A DNA stretch of 64,000 nt from Novosphingobium terrae (GCF_017163935.1 NZ_JABVZR010000001.1:1488001-1552000); one strand, 5' to 3'; shown: positions 43,710-55,131, counted from the stretch's first letter. The notes: generated by a model not told the origin, from the letters alone. Made by a program: numbers and translations.

Positions 43710-43967
43710 TTAGCTGCCGCCCTTCTTTCGATTTACGACCCAGTTTACTGCCAAACGCATACCGAGGCCTGCTAGGGCAGCTATCAGAATGGCTGGTATG
43801 AAGAGTTGCCAAATTAAGCCATGATTACAGGGCTCTTCTGGCACACAGTCGCCTAATGCACTCACAAGCAACGAAAAAGCCAAAAGCGGGGCGCCGATCA
43901 GCGCGGAGGTCAAGCAGCCCCAAAAGCTACCGGGCGTCCTGCTCCCTTTGTATTCATAACCGCTCAT
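43710..43967 (-). CDS. Small two-helix membrane protein, unknown function
   Basis: 85 residues. Two hydrophobic helices (SALIGAPLLAFSLLVSALGD and LFIPAILIAALAGLGMRLAV) flank a short loop with CVPEEPC, which could form a disulfide in the periplasm. Ends in basic VNRKKGGS, so both ends are probably cytoplasmic. No Shine-Dalgarno and no recognised family. It sits between the MscS gene and the unknown membrane protein of the efflux operon, with no clear linkage to either. The base composition is a little less GC-rich than its neighbours. Confidence 0.65.
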   Translation of the reverse strand: MSGYEYKGSRTPGSFWGCLTSALIGAPLLAFSLLVSALGDCVPEEPCNHGLIWQLFIPAILIAALAGLGMRLAVNWVVNRKKGGS

Positions 43968-44089
43968 TCAATCTGTTTAGCGCTGATTGGCAACGTCCGC
44001 TACGTTTGTCGTGTCCGGAACGGCAGATGTCGAAAGCTGGCACCGAAAAAGCTGCCTTCGCATGCCGTGCCCGAATGAGGCCATCCGAC

Positions 44090-44755
44090 CTAGCGCAGCC
44101 CGGCCAGCTCCGCACGGTAATGCTGGACCAGATCCTGATCTGCCTCGCTGCCATAGCGGGCAAGGAACGCCTGCAAAGCCTCACGATATTCGGCCTTGAA
44201 GGCGGCATTGTGCGGGCTGGCCGCCAGTTGATTTGCAGCGCGATCGACAGGGATGCGCGCATCAGCCACCAGCAGCCGTTTCCCGAAAGGGGATTCATCG
44301 CGCATCACCGCGACATTCCGCTCGAAACCCGGCACATATTTGACCACGAAGCGCTCGCCCGTTGGCGGCACGTCGATTTCATTGCGCGGCGGGTAGAGGC
44401 TGATCGACATGGTGTCGAAGCCAGTTTTCACATCGCGGCCATCGGCAGTGGTGATCACGGCATCATAAGCCCAGACCGGCTGGTCGTTGAGCTGCGAACT
44501 GGTTTCCCGGGCGCTGGTCACCACGCCGGAGCCGCGCACTCCGAAGGCATTCACAAAAACCGCATTGACCGAAGATCCCAGAAAGACATTCAGCATCGCG
44601 GCAACAAAACCGAAGATGCCCAGAGACAGCCACCCGGGCCGCTTGGTCAGCCTTGCCAGCAGCGCCCCGACCCCCAGCCAGAACAGCACGATCAGCGGCA
44701 AGGCCAGAACCGAATGCTGGCTGAGAAAGTAGAAGATCGCAGAGAGTGCGGCCAT
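44090..44755 (-). CDS. Unknown integral-membrane protein at the end of the efflux operon
   Basis: 221 residues from the ATG at 44755 (AAGGG upstream; a GTG three codons earlier is also possible). Two or three hydrophobic helices in the first 70 residues (VLALPLIVLFWLGVGALLA, LGIFGFVAAMLNVFLG) precede a soluble part with a DUF3592-like beta pattern (VWAYDAVITTADGRDVKTGF, ERFVVKYVPGFERNVAV). It begins 24 bases after the NodT stop, making it a likely fifth gene of the operon. I do not recognise it with certainty, and its part in efflux is unknown. Confidence 0.7.
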   Translation of the reverse strand: MAALSAIFYFLSQHSVLALPLIVLFWLGVGALLARLTKRPGWLSLGIFGFVAAMLNVFLGSSVNAVFVNAFGVRGSGVVTSARETSSQLNDQPVWAYDAVITTADGRDVKTGFDTMSISLYPPRNEIDVPPTGERFVVKYVPGFERNVAVMRDESPFGKRLLVADARIPVDRAANQLAASPHNAAFKAEYREALQAFLARYGSEADQDLVQHYRAELAGLR

Positions 44756-44779
44756 CTCAATCACCCTTTCCGGCTCAGA

Positions 44780-46249
44780 TTATTGACCCTTGGCGGGTGC
44801 CGTCACCCTTTCCAGCGATGTATCCGTCACGGCAGGCGCTTCCTGCCAGCCCCCGCCCAGCGCCATGAACAGCGCGACCTGATCCTGCGAGACCTGCGCC
44901 GTGGCGCTGGCCAGCGAGTTCTCCGCCCCGATCAGCGTGCGCTCGGCATCCAGCGTATCGAGAAACTGCCCGATCCCTCCGGCATAGAGCTTTGCGGTGT
45001 TGGCATTGGCGGTGGCGGCATCATCGCGAGCATCCGTCAATTGCCGCTCTGTATCGAGTTGGCGGGCCAGCGTGGTCAGCGCCGTTTCGGTTTCGCGCAA
45101 GGCGGTCAGCACGGTGCCGTCGAACTGGGCCAGAGCCCCGCGCGCCGCCGCGTTGGATTGCCGCACCTGAGCGCGCGCGCGGCTGAGGTTGGGGATGTTC
45201 CACGAGAGCAGCGGCCCGACGTTCCACTGAAAGCCGCGGTCCTTCACGATATCGGGCAGGCTGGTCGCCGTGGTGCCAAGCGACCCGCCAATGCTGACCG
45301 AAGGATAAAGCGCGGCTGTACTCACCCCGATCCCGGCCACCGCCGCAGCCAATTTGCGCTCGGCCTGACGGACATCAGGGCGGCGGGCCAGCAGACCGGC
45401 GCCATCGCCGATGGGGATCGGGCTGCGGATCAGCGGCGGCGCGGCGCAGGATGCGACGGCCTCTGGCAGGGTCTCGGGCGCGTCACCGGTCAGCGTGGCC
45501 AGCGTGAATAGGCCGCTGCGTTGCTGAGCGACAAGCGCGGGCAGGGCGGCGGCGGTCTGGCGCAGTAGGGTGCGGGCGCGGATCACATCGTTGATCCCGG
45601 CGATCCCGGCGTCATAGCGGCGCTGCGTCACCGCCAGCGAATGGCGCGTCACCTCAATGGAGCGGTTGGTCACCGCGATTTGCAGCCCCGCCGAGCAAAC
45701 CGTGACATAGGCCTTCGCGGTTGCTCCCGCCACATTGACCCGCGCCAGATCGAGCGCCGCCCGCGCCGCGCCCAGATCGGCGCTGCTGACCTCAATCGAG
45801 CGCTTCAGCCCGCCGAACAGGTCGAGATTGTAGGAGACGCTCTCCAGCCCCGCATAAGCCGCGCCGGGCGACAGCGCGACCGGCGAACCCTTGGCGTCCC
45901 CCGAAGCCTGCCCATACCCGGGATCAAGCGTCAGGTTGGTCTGAGGCGTGCGCGCCGCTTGTGTGCCGCGCAGGGCCGCTTCAGCCTGTTGCAGGCTGGC
46001 CAGCGCCACGCGCAGATCGGTGTTATGGGCGAGCGCTTTTTCCTCAAGCCCGTCCAGCAGCGGATCGTCATAGAGCCGCCACCAGCGCGGGGGCAGGGCG
46101 GTCTGCCGGTCGTAAGCGGCTTCCTCCCCGGCGGTGAAAGTGCCGGGCGGCGTGCCATGATCCAGCGGCGCCGGGGCGCGATAATTCGGGCCGACGGTGC
46201 AGCCGGCCAGCGCCACACTCAGGCCGAGCAGGGGGAGCAGCGCCCTCAT
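44780..46249 (-). CDS. NodT-family outer-membrane efflux lipoprotein (TolC-like)
   Basis: 489 residues. N-terminal lipobox LSVALAGC (Cys17) then the family motif TVGPNYRAP. Two OEP repeats of long helices follow (LEEKALAHNTDLRVALASLQQAEA and LLARRPDVRQAERKLAAA), the RRPDVRQAE motif being diagnostic. It forms the outer-membrane duct for the upstream HlyD/FUSC pump. Its start overlaps the HlyD gene by four bases (ATGA). Complete. Confidence 0.95.
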   Translation of the reverse strand: MRALLPLLGLSVALAGCTVGPNYRAPAPLDHGTPPGTFTAGEEAAYDRQTALPPRWWRLYDDPLLDGLEEKALAHNTDLRVALASLQQAEAALRGTQAARTPQTNLTLDPGYGQASGDAKGSPVALSPGAAYAGLESVSYNLDLFGGLKRSIEVSSADLGAARAALDLARVNVAGATAKAYVTVCSAGLQIAVTNRSIEVTRHSLAVTQRRYDAGIAGINDVIRARTLLRQTAAALPALVAQQRSGLFTLATLTGDAPETLPEAVASCAAPPLIRSPIPIGDGAGLLARRPDVRQAERKLAAAVAGIGVSTAALYPSVSIGGSLGTTATSLPDIVKDRGFQWNVGPLLSWNIPNLSRARAQVRQSNAAARGALAQFDGTVLTALRETETALTTLARQLDTERQLTDARDDAATANANTAKLYAGGIGQFLDTLDAERTLIGAENSLASATAQVSQDQVALFMALGGGWQEAPAVTDTSLERVTAPAKGQ

Positions 46250-47280
46250 GGGTGGCCAGATGCGCGGCTGAGGGGCGCGGTGTTGGGCACCAGCGTCGAA
46301 TTGGGCGCGGCGCCCGGGGCCACGCGGTCTCGGGTGGGCAGGATGGTGACGGTGGCGGTGCGTCCGGCAACCAGGCGGATATCGGTCGGCACCTGATCGA
46401 TCACCACACGCACCGGCACGCGCTGCGCCAGCCTGATCCAGCTGAAGGTCGGCGTGATGTTGGGCAGGCGTACATCCGAGGCGTTCTGCTGCCGATCCGT
46501 GATGCCCGCCGCAAGGCTGTCGACATGGCCCCAGAGCGGGCGCGCGTCGCCCAGCAGCTCGATCCGCACCTTGTCGCCCAGCGCGAAGCGGTGCAGCTTG
46601 GTTTCCTCGAAATAGCCCAGCACATAGAAGCTGTCGGTATCGAGGAGGGCAAATTGCGGGCTGCCCGCGGCGACATAATCGCCCGGCCGCATCGAGAAAC
46701 CGGTGATATAGCCGTTCACCTTGGCCCGCACTGCCGAGTGATCCATATTGACCTGCGCCAGCCGCAGATTGGCCTGGGCCTGCTTCAGCCCCGCCTGCGC
46801 CTGATCGAGCCCGGCCTGCGCCTGTTGCAGCGCGGCCTGATCCTTCTCGACCGTGGTGACGCGGGTGTCGCGTTCTTCCTGACTGACCAGATTGCCGAGG
46901 CTGACATAGCGCGCCCTTTCGCGCTGCGCATTGGCCAGCGTGGCCTTGGCGTTGGTGATCGTGGCCCGCGCATTGCCGATGGTGGCCTGAGCGCTGACCA
47001 CCGCCGCCTCGGCCTGCGCCAGCTGCGCGGCATAGCGCTCCTGATCGACGGTGAAGAGCAGGTCTCCGGCGCGGACGGGCTGGTTGTCATGCACATGGAT
47101 CTGCGTGACCAGCCCGGCGACATCCGCGCTGACCTGAACCACATCCGCTTGCAGGCTGCCGTCGCGGGTCCATGGATCGTCCTCGTAATGGCGCCAGACA
47201 ATCACCAGCGCCAGCACCGCTCCGGCAAGCAGCAGGAGGGTGAGCAGCACGCGGCCGAAGGTGGGCAGCAGCCGGGTCAT
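46246..47280 (-). CDS. HlyD-family periplasmic adaptor (AaeA/EmrA type)
   Basis: 344 residues. A single N-terminal transmembrane helix (VLLTLLLLAGAVLALVIVW) precedes the barrel-lipoyl half (LQADVVQVSADVAGLVTQIHVHDNQPVRAGDLLFTVD, landmarks VSADVAGLV and VRAGDLLF), a coiled coil rich in AQA/QAGL repeats, and a return strand with YITGFSMRPGDYV. It bridges the inner-membrane FUSC component to the NodT duct. Four-base ATGA overlaps with both neighbours. Confidence 0.95.
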   Translation of the reverse strand: MTRLLPTFGRVLLTLLLLAGAVLALVIVWRHYEDDPWTRDGSLQADVVQVSADVAGLVTQIHVHDNQPVRAGDLLFTVDQERYAAQLAQAEAAVVSAQATIGNARATITNAKATLANAQRERARYVSLGNLVSQEERDTRVTTVEKDQAALQQAQAGLDQAQAGLKQAQANLRLAQVNMDHSAVRAKVNGYITGFSMRPGDYVAAGSPQFALLDTDSFYVLGYFEETKLHRFALGDKVRIELLGDARPLWGHVDSLAAGITDRQQNASDVRLPNITPTFSWIRLAQRVPVRVVIDQVPTDIRLVAGRTATVTILPTRDRVAPGAAPNSTLVPNTAPLSRASGHP

Positions 47281-47531
47281 TGGGCCGCTCCCACTGGAAC
47301 GTCGCGCCCGGTTTGGTTCACGGATCGGCCATCAGGTGTCAGAGCCACGATTGTCCCCAGAAGGATGCAGAAAATGCAGAGTTCAACCAAAGGGCGATGC
47401 CAGACAAGCCGGTAAAAGCCCAGCCGCATCAGCAGGATCGAGAGCAGGCCCGTCAGCAGCAGCGCGATCAGCAACTGCGCCACAATGGGCGAGAGAATGA
47501 CGCCGCCGATCAGAACGTCATGGGCCGTCAT
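47277..47531 (-). CDS. DUF1656 (AaeX-like) small membrane protein
   Basis: 84 residues with two hydrophobic helices (ILSPIVAQLLIALLLTGLLSILL and LVELCIFCILLGTIVAL), the core of DUF1656, which occurs almost only between FUSC and HlyD genes of aromatic-acid efflux operons. Its biochemical role is unsettled; it is presumed an accessory of the inner-membrane pump. It overlaps both neighbours by four bases. Confidence 0.88.
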   Translation of the reverse strand: MTAHDVLIGGVILSPIVAQLLIALLLTGLLSILLMRLGFYRLVWHRPLVELCIFCILLGTIVALTPDGRSVNQTGRDVPVGAAQ

Positions 47532-49627
47532 GGGATGATTTCTCCGGGTGGCGGGGCTTGTTCGTCATGAAGGGCCAGATGCATGCCGGTGAGCGCCTCG
47601 ATCAGGCGGCCTCGTGTGGTTTCGGTGAGAAGCGCCGGATTGTCGAGCGCCGCATCCACCAGCTCGCGCAATGCCCCGCCGTCAGACCTGCCTTTCAGCT
47701 TGGCGCGATAGGTTTGCTCGGCCTGAACGCGCAGGTCTTGCAGCACCGCACGCATGGCGGGGGAAACGTCTGGTTCGCTGTGGCGCAGGGTGAGCAGATT
47801 GATGCCGATGCCGAAATCGTCGATCATCCGCACGCGTGGCAATTGCCCTGCGCCGAAAAGCTGTTCCGCCGCCGGGAAGTAAAGCGCCAGCCGGTCAATG
47901 GCGAGAAAGAGGAAACGCTCACGATCCGGAATGCGGCGGCTGCGCGCGATGTCCAGAATGTCGCGCCGCACCGCCAGCAGCAGGCGGCGCGCGGCGAAGC
48001 GGGCATGGTCATAGCTGCACAGATAGAGGCAGGCAAAAGCGATCAGCAGCCCCGCCAGCGAGGCGTTGAGCGTCTGTAAACTCTGGTTGAAATCGGCGGC
48101 ATAGGCGCTCTGCAGCCCAAGGAAGGCGAAGATATAGACGCAGATCAGCATGCCCGCCGTGCTCATTGCCATCATCAGGCCGAAGGGCAGCAGAGCGCAG
48201 CCCAGCACTGCGATCAGCACCGGAAAATCGGTGACGCGCGGCAGGATGGCATATTGGTACAGGAAAACGAGGCCGAAGGCGGTGAGTATCCACGTCAGCA
48301 GGCCGGTGCTGGATTGCAGGATACGGTCCTGCCCGATCAGAAAAACGCAGCCGATCATGGAAAAGAGCAGCGCGCCGCCGCCCGAACTCCATGCGGTCCA
48401 GTACCAGATCGTCGCGGTGAGCCCCATGGAGAGGAGCATCGGGGCGACATCGAAAAACGCGCCGAGATAATCCACGCTGCGCACCGGCTTGGCCTGACGG
48501 GCCATCTGATCGAGGCGCGGGGATAGCTTACCCCCCGTTTCGACCGCGCGCAGCGCGAGCGACAAATCCGCCCAGTCCCCCACAAAGGCGGCAAGGCGGG
48601 AGAGCAGCCCGCGCTCCGTTGCAAGGGTAAGGCCCCCGGCGGGATCGAGCGCATCATGCCGGGCATTCAGGGCGGCAATCAGCGCTTCGCCTTCCGCCGC
48701 ATGGGCCTCGGTCCGGTCATCGGGTTGATCGGGCGAGGCCTCAACCCAGCGGCTGACCTGTTCCAGCGCCTCGCCCAGATCGGTGTGCAGGGTCTGATCG
48801 TGGCGCAGGGCGCGGGCCCAGATCTCCACGCCCGCCAGATCGGCGATCAGCTCCACCACTTGCCGCCGCACCAGATTGAGCTGCCGCCCGCGCGGCGCCA
48901 TGGCGATCACGTCGAAGGGTAGTTGCACCGCCTTGGCATCGATCACGCCAACGGCCTTGGTCATATCGCGCAGGCCCTGCCGCAGCACCTGGCGGCGATC
49001 CTCATCGCTGGACTGGGCGGCGGTCAGGCTCAGCGCATCGACCAGCCAGCTCCGTGCCTGCCCGCGCCAGTCGGCCATGGTCTTGAGGAAATCGGGCGTC
49101 ATCGGGCGGGGCCAGAACACGCTGTCGACCGCCGCAATGGCCAGAATTCCCAGCGAAATCTCGCCCATGCGCGCCGTGGCATAATCGAAGACATTGGTGG
49201 GCTGCATCAGATTGGTGAGGCCCACCACACCCGCCGTGATGCCGCCCGAAAACCATAGATAATTGGCGGGCGTCCGGTCCGTCTGGCGCAGAAAGGTGGC
49301 GCCGGTGATGATCAGGATGGTGACCGACACCAGCACGCCCAGCTGGTCGCCCAGCAGAGCGGTCACCCCCATCATCACCATGCCGCCGCCGATGGTGCCC
49401 AGAAAACGGAACAGCGCTTTGGAGCGGATCGCGCCGCTCTCTGGCGGGGTCAGCACGATGTAGACCGTCAGCACGGCCCAATAGGGATTTTCGAGGTTCT
49501 GGCTGAAACCCACGATCAGCGCCAGAGCCGTGGCGAGATAGGCTTTGGCGGAAAAGACCAGATCCCGCAGCGTCGGCACGCGCAGGGAATCATACACGCC
49601 GCGCAGGCTGAGAGGGGGAGCCGCCAT
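47528..49627 (-). CDS. FUSC-family inner-membrane efflux transporter (AaeB-like)
   Basis: 699 residues. FUSC/AaeB architecture: an N-terminal set of about six helices (KAYLATALALIVGF, YWAVLTVYIVL, TLLGDQLGVLVSVTILII), a soluble helical middle domain and a second set of helices (GGALLFSMIGCVFLIGQ, VLIAVLGCALLPFGLMMAM), then a cytoplasmic tail. AaeB exports hydroxylated aromatic carboxylic acids such as p-hydroxybenzoate, so this operon likely removes plant- or lignin-derived aromatics. First gene of the overlapping set FUSC - DUF1656 - HlyD - NodT - membrane protein. No adjacent regulator visible. Confidence 0.93.
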   Translation of the reverse strand: MAAPPLSLRGVYDSLRVPTLRDLVFSAKAYLATALALIVGFSQNLENPYWAVLTVYIVLTPPESGAIRSKALFRFLGTIGGGMVMMGVTALLGDQLGVLVSVTILIITGATFLRQTDRTPANYLWFSGGITAGVVGLTNLMQPTNVFDYATARMGEISLGILAIAAVDSVFWPRPMTPDFLKTMADWRGQARSWLVDALSLTAAQSSDEDRRQVLRQGLRDMTKAVGVIDAKAVQLPFDVIAMAPRGRQLNLVRRQVVELIADLAGVEIWARALRHDQTLHTDLGEALEQVSRWVEASPDQPDDRTEAHAAEGEALIAALNARHDALDPAGGLTLATERGLLSRLAAFVGDWADLSLALRAVETGGKLSPRLDQMARQAKPVRSVDYLGAFFDVAPMLLSMGLTATIWYWTAWSSGGGALLFSMIGCVFLIGQDRILQSSTGLLTWILTAFGLVFLYQYAILPRVTDFPVLIAVLGCALLPFGLMMAMSTAGMLICVYIFAFLGLQSAYAADFNQSLQTLNASLAGLLIAFACLYLCSYDHARFAARRLLLAVRRDILDIARSRRIPDRERFLFLAIDRLALYFPAAEQLFGAGQLPRVRMIDDFGIGINLLTLRHSEPDVSPAMRAVLQDLRVQAEQTYRAKLKGRSDGGALRELVDAALDNPALLTETTRGRLIEALTGMHLALHDEQAPPPGEIIP

Positions 49628-49695
49628 GTGCTTTGGGGTAAGGAGATTGGATGTTCAGAGCAAGGGTTTAGGTGCGGGTTTGAAGGAAGGACAAG

Positions 49696-49932
49696 GCGAG
49701 GGTGGAGTCTATTGTTGGTCGCATGTCTCAGGAGACATGCTTCGGACCCTCGCGCTCCCGGAACGTCTTGCGACGATAAGGCCGTGATGACCGATCCTTA
49801 AGCCCGCTCTCTCCACCTGCGCGACCTGTGGCGCCGCAGGCTTTGAGATAGGCGGTGCTATGAAAACGTGCCTGACCAACAGGTTGTTCGCAACGAAAAC
49901 AGTCAAGGGAGCGCGAGGGTCATGACCCTCGC
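49696..49932. repeat. Intergenic palindromic repeat, copy C (two units in inverted orientation)
   Basis: Left unit: arms GCGAGGG (49696-49702) and CCCTCGC (49747-49753) around inner hairpin GCATGTCTC-AG-GAGACATGC (49721-49740), then core GCTCCCGGAACGTCTTGCG and ACGATAAGGC (to 49782). Right unit, other strand: perfect 20-base palindrome GCGAGGGTCATGACCCTCGC (49913-49932) preceded by AGGGAGC. Fills the 327-base gap between the efflux operon and the fucose locus; no gene in it. Confidence 0.75.
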
Positions 49933-49954
49933 ATTGTCTTTTCCATCTTGTGCT

Positions 49955-52004
<2,050 letters not shown>

Positions 52005-52005
<1 letters not shown>

Positions 52006-52748
52006 CACATCACCGTCCATCCGCCGTCGATGACGGCTGTGGTGCCCGTGGTGAAGCGGCTTTCGTCCGAGGCGAGATGGACAGCCAGCGCGGCGATTTC
52101 GGAGGTCTGCCCCAGACGCCCCACCGGCTGGCGGGCGCTGAACTGGGCGTGGCTTTCCTCAAAGCTGATGCCCGTCGCTTCGGCATGGGCGCGCACGCGG
52201 GCCAGCAGCGACGGGCTCTCCACCGTGCCGGGACAGATCGCATTGCAGCGAATGCCCTGAGCCACGAAATCGGCGGCGACCGATTTGGTCAGCCCGATGA
52301 TCGCGGCCTTGCTGGCGCCATAGGCAAAGCGGCCCGGCACGCCGATCAGCGAAGAGGCCACCGAGGCGACATTGACGATCGACCCGCCGCCGCTCGCGAT
52401 CATGCCGGGCAGATAGAGCTTGATCAGCCGGAACATGGCCGTGGCATTGAGCGCGAAGGAGCGATCCCAATCCTCCTCGCTGCAGTCCAGCACCGAGCCG
52501 ACCGCGACCATTCCCGCCCCGTTGAACAGGACATCGACAGGACCGGTGGCCTCGACAAGCTGGCCCAGTGCGGCGGCATCCAGCAGATTGGTGGTATGAG
52601 TGGTGACGCCGCTCAGCGTGGCCAGCCCGGCTGCGTCGAGATCGACGGCGTGAACCGTTGCGCCCTCGGCATGGAACGCTTCGGCCACGGCGCGACCGAT
52701 CCCGGCGGCGGCAGCCGTCACAACGGCGGTTTTTCCTTTCAGTCTCAC
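52005..52748 (-). CDS. 2-keto-3-deoxy-L-fuconate dehydrogenase (SDR)
   Basis: 247 residues from a GTG at 52748, with AGGA eight bases upstream; a TTG at 52793 would extend into the fucosidase gene without added motifs. TAAAAGIGRAV nucleotide motif, VLFNGAGMV, Ser in VASVASSL, Tyr-x3-Lys in FAYGASKAA, and CNAICPGTVESPSLLARV, which is typical of KDF dehydrogenases and BDH2-like enzymes. It oxidises 2-keto-3-deoxy-L-fuconate to the 2,4-diketo compound, preceding hydrolytic cleavage. Coupled by TGATG to fuconate dehydratase. Confidence 0.85.
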
Positions 52749-52764
52749 AATGCTAATCCTGTTC

Positions 52765-55131
52765 TTAGGCCTGATGGAGTGCCGGGCCGACAAGGCGGGC
52801 AGGGTGCCCGGGGGCGATATCGATCTCGATGCTGGCGGTGCCCGCCATGATGCGGCGGCGACCGGGCAGGGTGGTGCGGATGGTGGCGCTGTCGAGCTGG
52901 CCGTCGCGCCATGTCACATCGACAAGGCAGCAGCCGCGTGCGCGCAGGCCCCGGATCGAGCCTGACGGCCAGGCCTTGGGCAAAGCGGGCAGCAGGCGGA
53001 TCTCATCGCCGTTGCTCTGCATCAGCATCTCGGTCATGCCTGAGGCGCCACCGAAATTGCCGTCGATCTGGAAGGGGGGATGGGCGTCGAACATGTTGGG
53101 ATAGGTGCGTTCCGGCCCCAGCAGAAAGCGCAGGATGCTGTGGGCATGATCGCCCTGACCCAGCCGCGCCCAGAGGTTGATGCGCCATGCCGTGGCCCAG
53201 CCGGTGGCGCGGTCGCCCCGGATATCCAGCGATCTTGCGGCGGCAGCGGCCAGATCGGGCGTCTTGTGGACATCGATCTGATGGCTGGGGAACAGCGCAT
53301 AGAGATGGCTGACATGGCGATGGTGGATTTCCGGGGCGTCCATGTCCCAATCCTCCTGCCATTCCTGCAACTGGCCGGCCTTGCCGATCTTGCTGGGGGC
53401 CAGTCTGGCGCGGGTTGCTTGCAGCTGTGCGGAAAATTCGCTGTCCAGCCCAAGGATCGCAGCGGCCTGTGCGGTCTGGTCGAAAAGATCGCGAAGGATT
53501 TCCATATCCATCGACGGCCCCGCACACAGCGAAGACCCATGCCCATGGTTGTTTTCCGGCGACATCGACGGGTTGGTGACCAGAAAGCCCGAACGCGGGT
53601 CCTTCACCAGAACATCCAGAAAGAACGCGCAAGCGCCTTTCAGCAGCGGATAGACCGAGGCGAGATAGGCCTTGTCGCGCCCATAGTCGTAATGGTCCCA
53701 CAGATGGGTGCAGAGCCAGGCTCCGCCCATCGGCCACATGCCGTAACGGGCGCCATCGATGGGCGCCGTCGCACGCCACAGATCGGTGTTGTGATGGGTG
53801 ACCCAGCCGCGCGCGCCATACATCTCGCGCGCGGTCACCGCGCCGGTGATGGCGATCTCGCGCACCAGCGCCACCAGCGGCTGCACGCATTCGGCCAGAT
53901 TGGTCGGTTCGGCGGGCCAGTAGTTCATCTGCGTGTTGATGTTGATGGTGTATTTCGATCCCCATGGCGGGTCGAGGCTGTCGTTCCACAGGCCTTGCAA
54001 GGTGGCGGCCTGCCCTCCGGCGCGTGAGGAGGAGATCAGCAGATAGCGCCCATATTGGAAATAGAGCGCCGCCAGTGCCGGATCATCGGAGCTTTCCGAA
54101 AGGCGGATACGCGCATCGGTGGGCTGCGCGGCAGCAGGGCTGGTGCCGAAATCCACCGCCACCCGGCGAAACAGCGTCTGGTGATCCGCCGAGGCATCCC
54201 GGGCAATGCGCTCGAAACCGCGCGCGGTGGCCGCAGAGATCTGCTGGCTGGTGATGGCGGAGGGATCGCCGTCGACCTTGTCGAAGCGCTGATAGCTGGT
54301 GGCCATGGCGACCAGCAACACGACTTCGTTCGCCCCGCGCATGGTCAGTCTGCCATCGGCTGTGGCGATATGGCCGCCTTGGGTGATGGCCTTCAGGCGA
54401 GCCTCGAAACGCAGCACGCCGGGGATGCCGTTGCTCTGGGCGTTGCGGCCTGACAGGACAATGCTGTCATGACCCTCTGCATGGCAGGTGGCATCTGTTT
54501 GCGGCGAGCCCAGCCCGCAATCGAGATCGATGCGGCCCGGTCCCTGCGCGGTCAGGCGGATGGCAATCACCTGATCGGGGAAGGAGGCCAGCACCTCGCG
54601 CCTGTACTGCGTGCCCTTATGGGTGAAGCGCGTGGTGGCGACGGCTGTATCCAGATCGAGGTCGCGCCGATAGTCGCTGGCCTGCGCATCTTCCAGACCG
54701 GGCATGTCCAGCAGCAGATTGCCAAGCGCCTGATAGGCGCATTGCCGCTTGGGCGTGCCCAGCAGATCGCTTTCGGCCAGCCTTTCGGCTTCCTCGTAAC
54801 GGCCTTCGAAGATCAGCTGGCGGACATGGGGCAGGGCGGCTTTTGCAGCCGGATTGACCGGATTGTAGGGTCCGCCAGCCCAGAGCGTGCTTTCATTGAG
54901 CTGGATACGCTCCTTGCCCAGTCCACCAAAGACCATGGCTCCCAGACGGCCATTGCCGACCGGCAGCGCCTCGGTCCAGACCTTGGCGGGGGCCTGATAC
55001 CACAGCAGGTTCGGGCCATGGACAGGCGTTGCCGACCAGCCCGGATCAGGCGCGAAATGCAAGGCCGTCAGCGCCGCAGAGGCCCCGCCGATGGCCTGAC
55101 GGCGGGTGAGGGAGAGGGTCTTGTCTCTCAC
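52765..55131 (-). CDS. Alpha-L-fucosidase, GH95
   Basis: 788 residues with a GTG start at 55131 and a Tat-like signal (LTRRQAIGGASAALTALHF). GH95 removes alpha-1,2-linked L-fucose (for example from xyloglucan or host glycans). Family landmarks: LLWYQAPAKVWTEALPVGNGRLGAMV at the N-terminus (landmark LPVGNGRLGAMV), ININTQMNYWPAEPTNLAEC, the acid Glu in MDMEILRDLF, and IDGNFGGASGMTEML. Length and domain order are complete. No clear ribosome site for the GTG. It leads into KDF dehydrogenase after 16 bases. Confidence 0.95.
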   Translation of the reverse strand: MRDKTLSLTRRQAIGGASAALTALHFAPDPGWSATPVHGPNLLWYQAPAKVWTEALPVGNGRLGAMVFGGLGKERIQLNESTLWAGGPYNPVNPAAKAALPHVRQLIFEGRYEEAERLAESDLLGTPKRQCAYQALGNLLLDMPGLEDAQASDYRRDLDLDTAVATTRFTHKGTQYRREVLASFPDQVIAIRLTAQGPGRIDLDCGLGSPQTDATCHAEGHDSIVLSGRNAQSNGIPGVLRFEARLKAITQGGHIATADGRLTMRGANEVVLLVAMATSYQRFDKVDGDPSAITSQQISAATARGFERIARDASADHQTLFRRVAVDFGTSPAAAQPTDARIRLSESSDDPALAALYFQYGRYLLISSSRAGGQAATLQGLWNDSLDPPWGSKYTININTQMNYWPAEPTNLAECVQPLVALVREIAITGAVTAREMYGARGWVTHHNTDLWRATAPIDGARYGMWPMGGAWLCTHLWDHYDYGRDKAYLASVYPLLKGACAFFLDVLVKDPRSGFLVTNPSMSPENNHGHGSSLCAGPSMDMEILRDLFDQTAQAAAILGLDSEFSAQLQATRARLAPSKIGKAGQLQEWQEDWDMDAPEIHHRHVSHLYALFPSHQIDVHKTPDLAAAAARSLDIRGDRATGWATAWRINLWARLGQGDHAHSILRFLLGPERTYPNMFDAHPPFQIDGNFGGASGMTEMLMQSNGDEIRLLPALPKAWPSGSIRGLRARGCCLVDVTWRDGQLDSATIRTTLPGRRRIMAGTASIEIDIAPGHPARLVGPALHQA

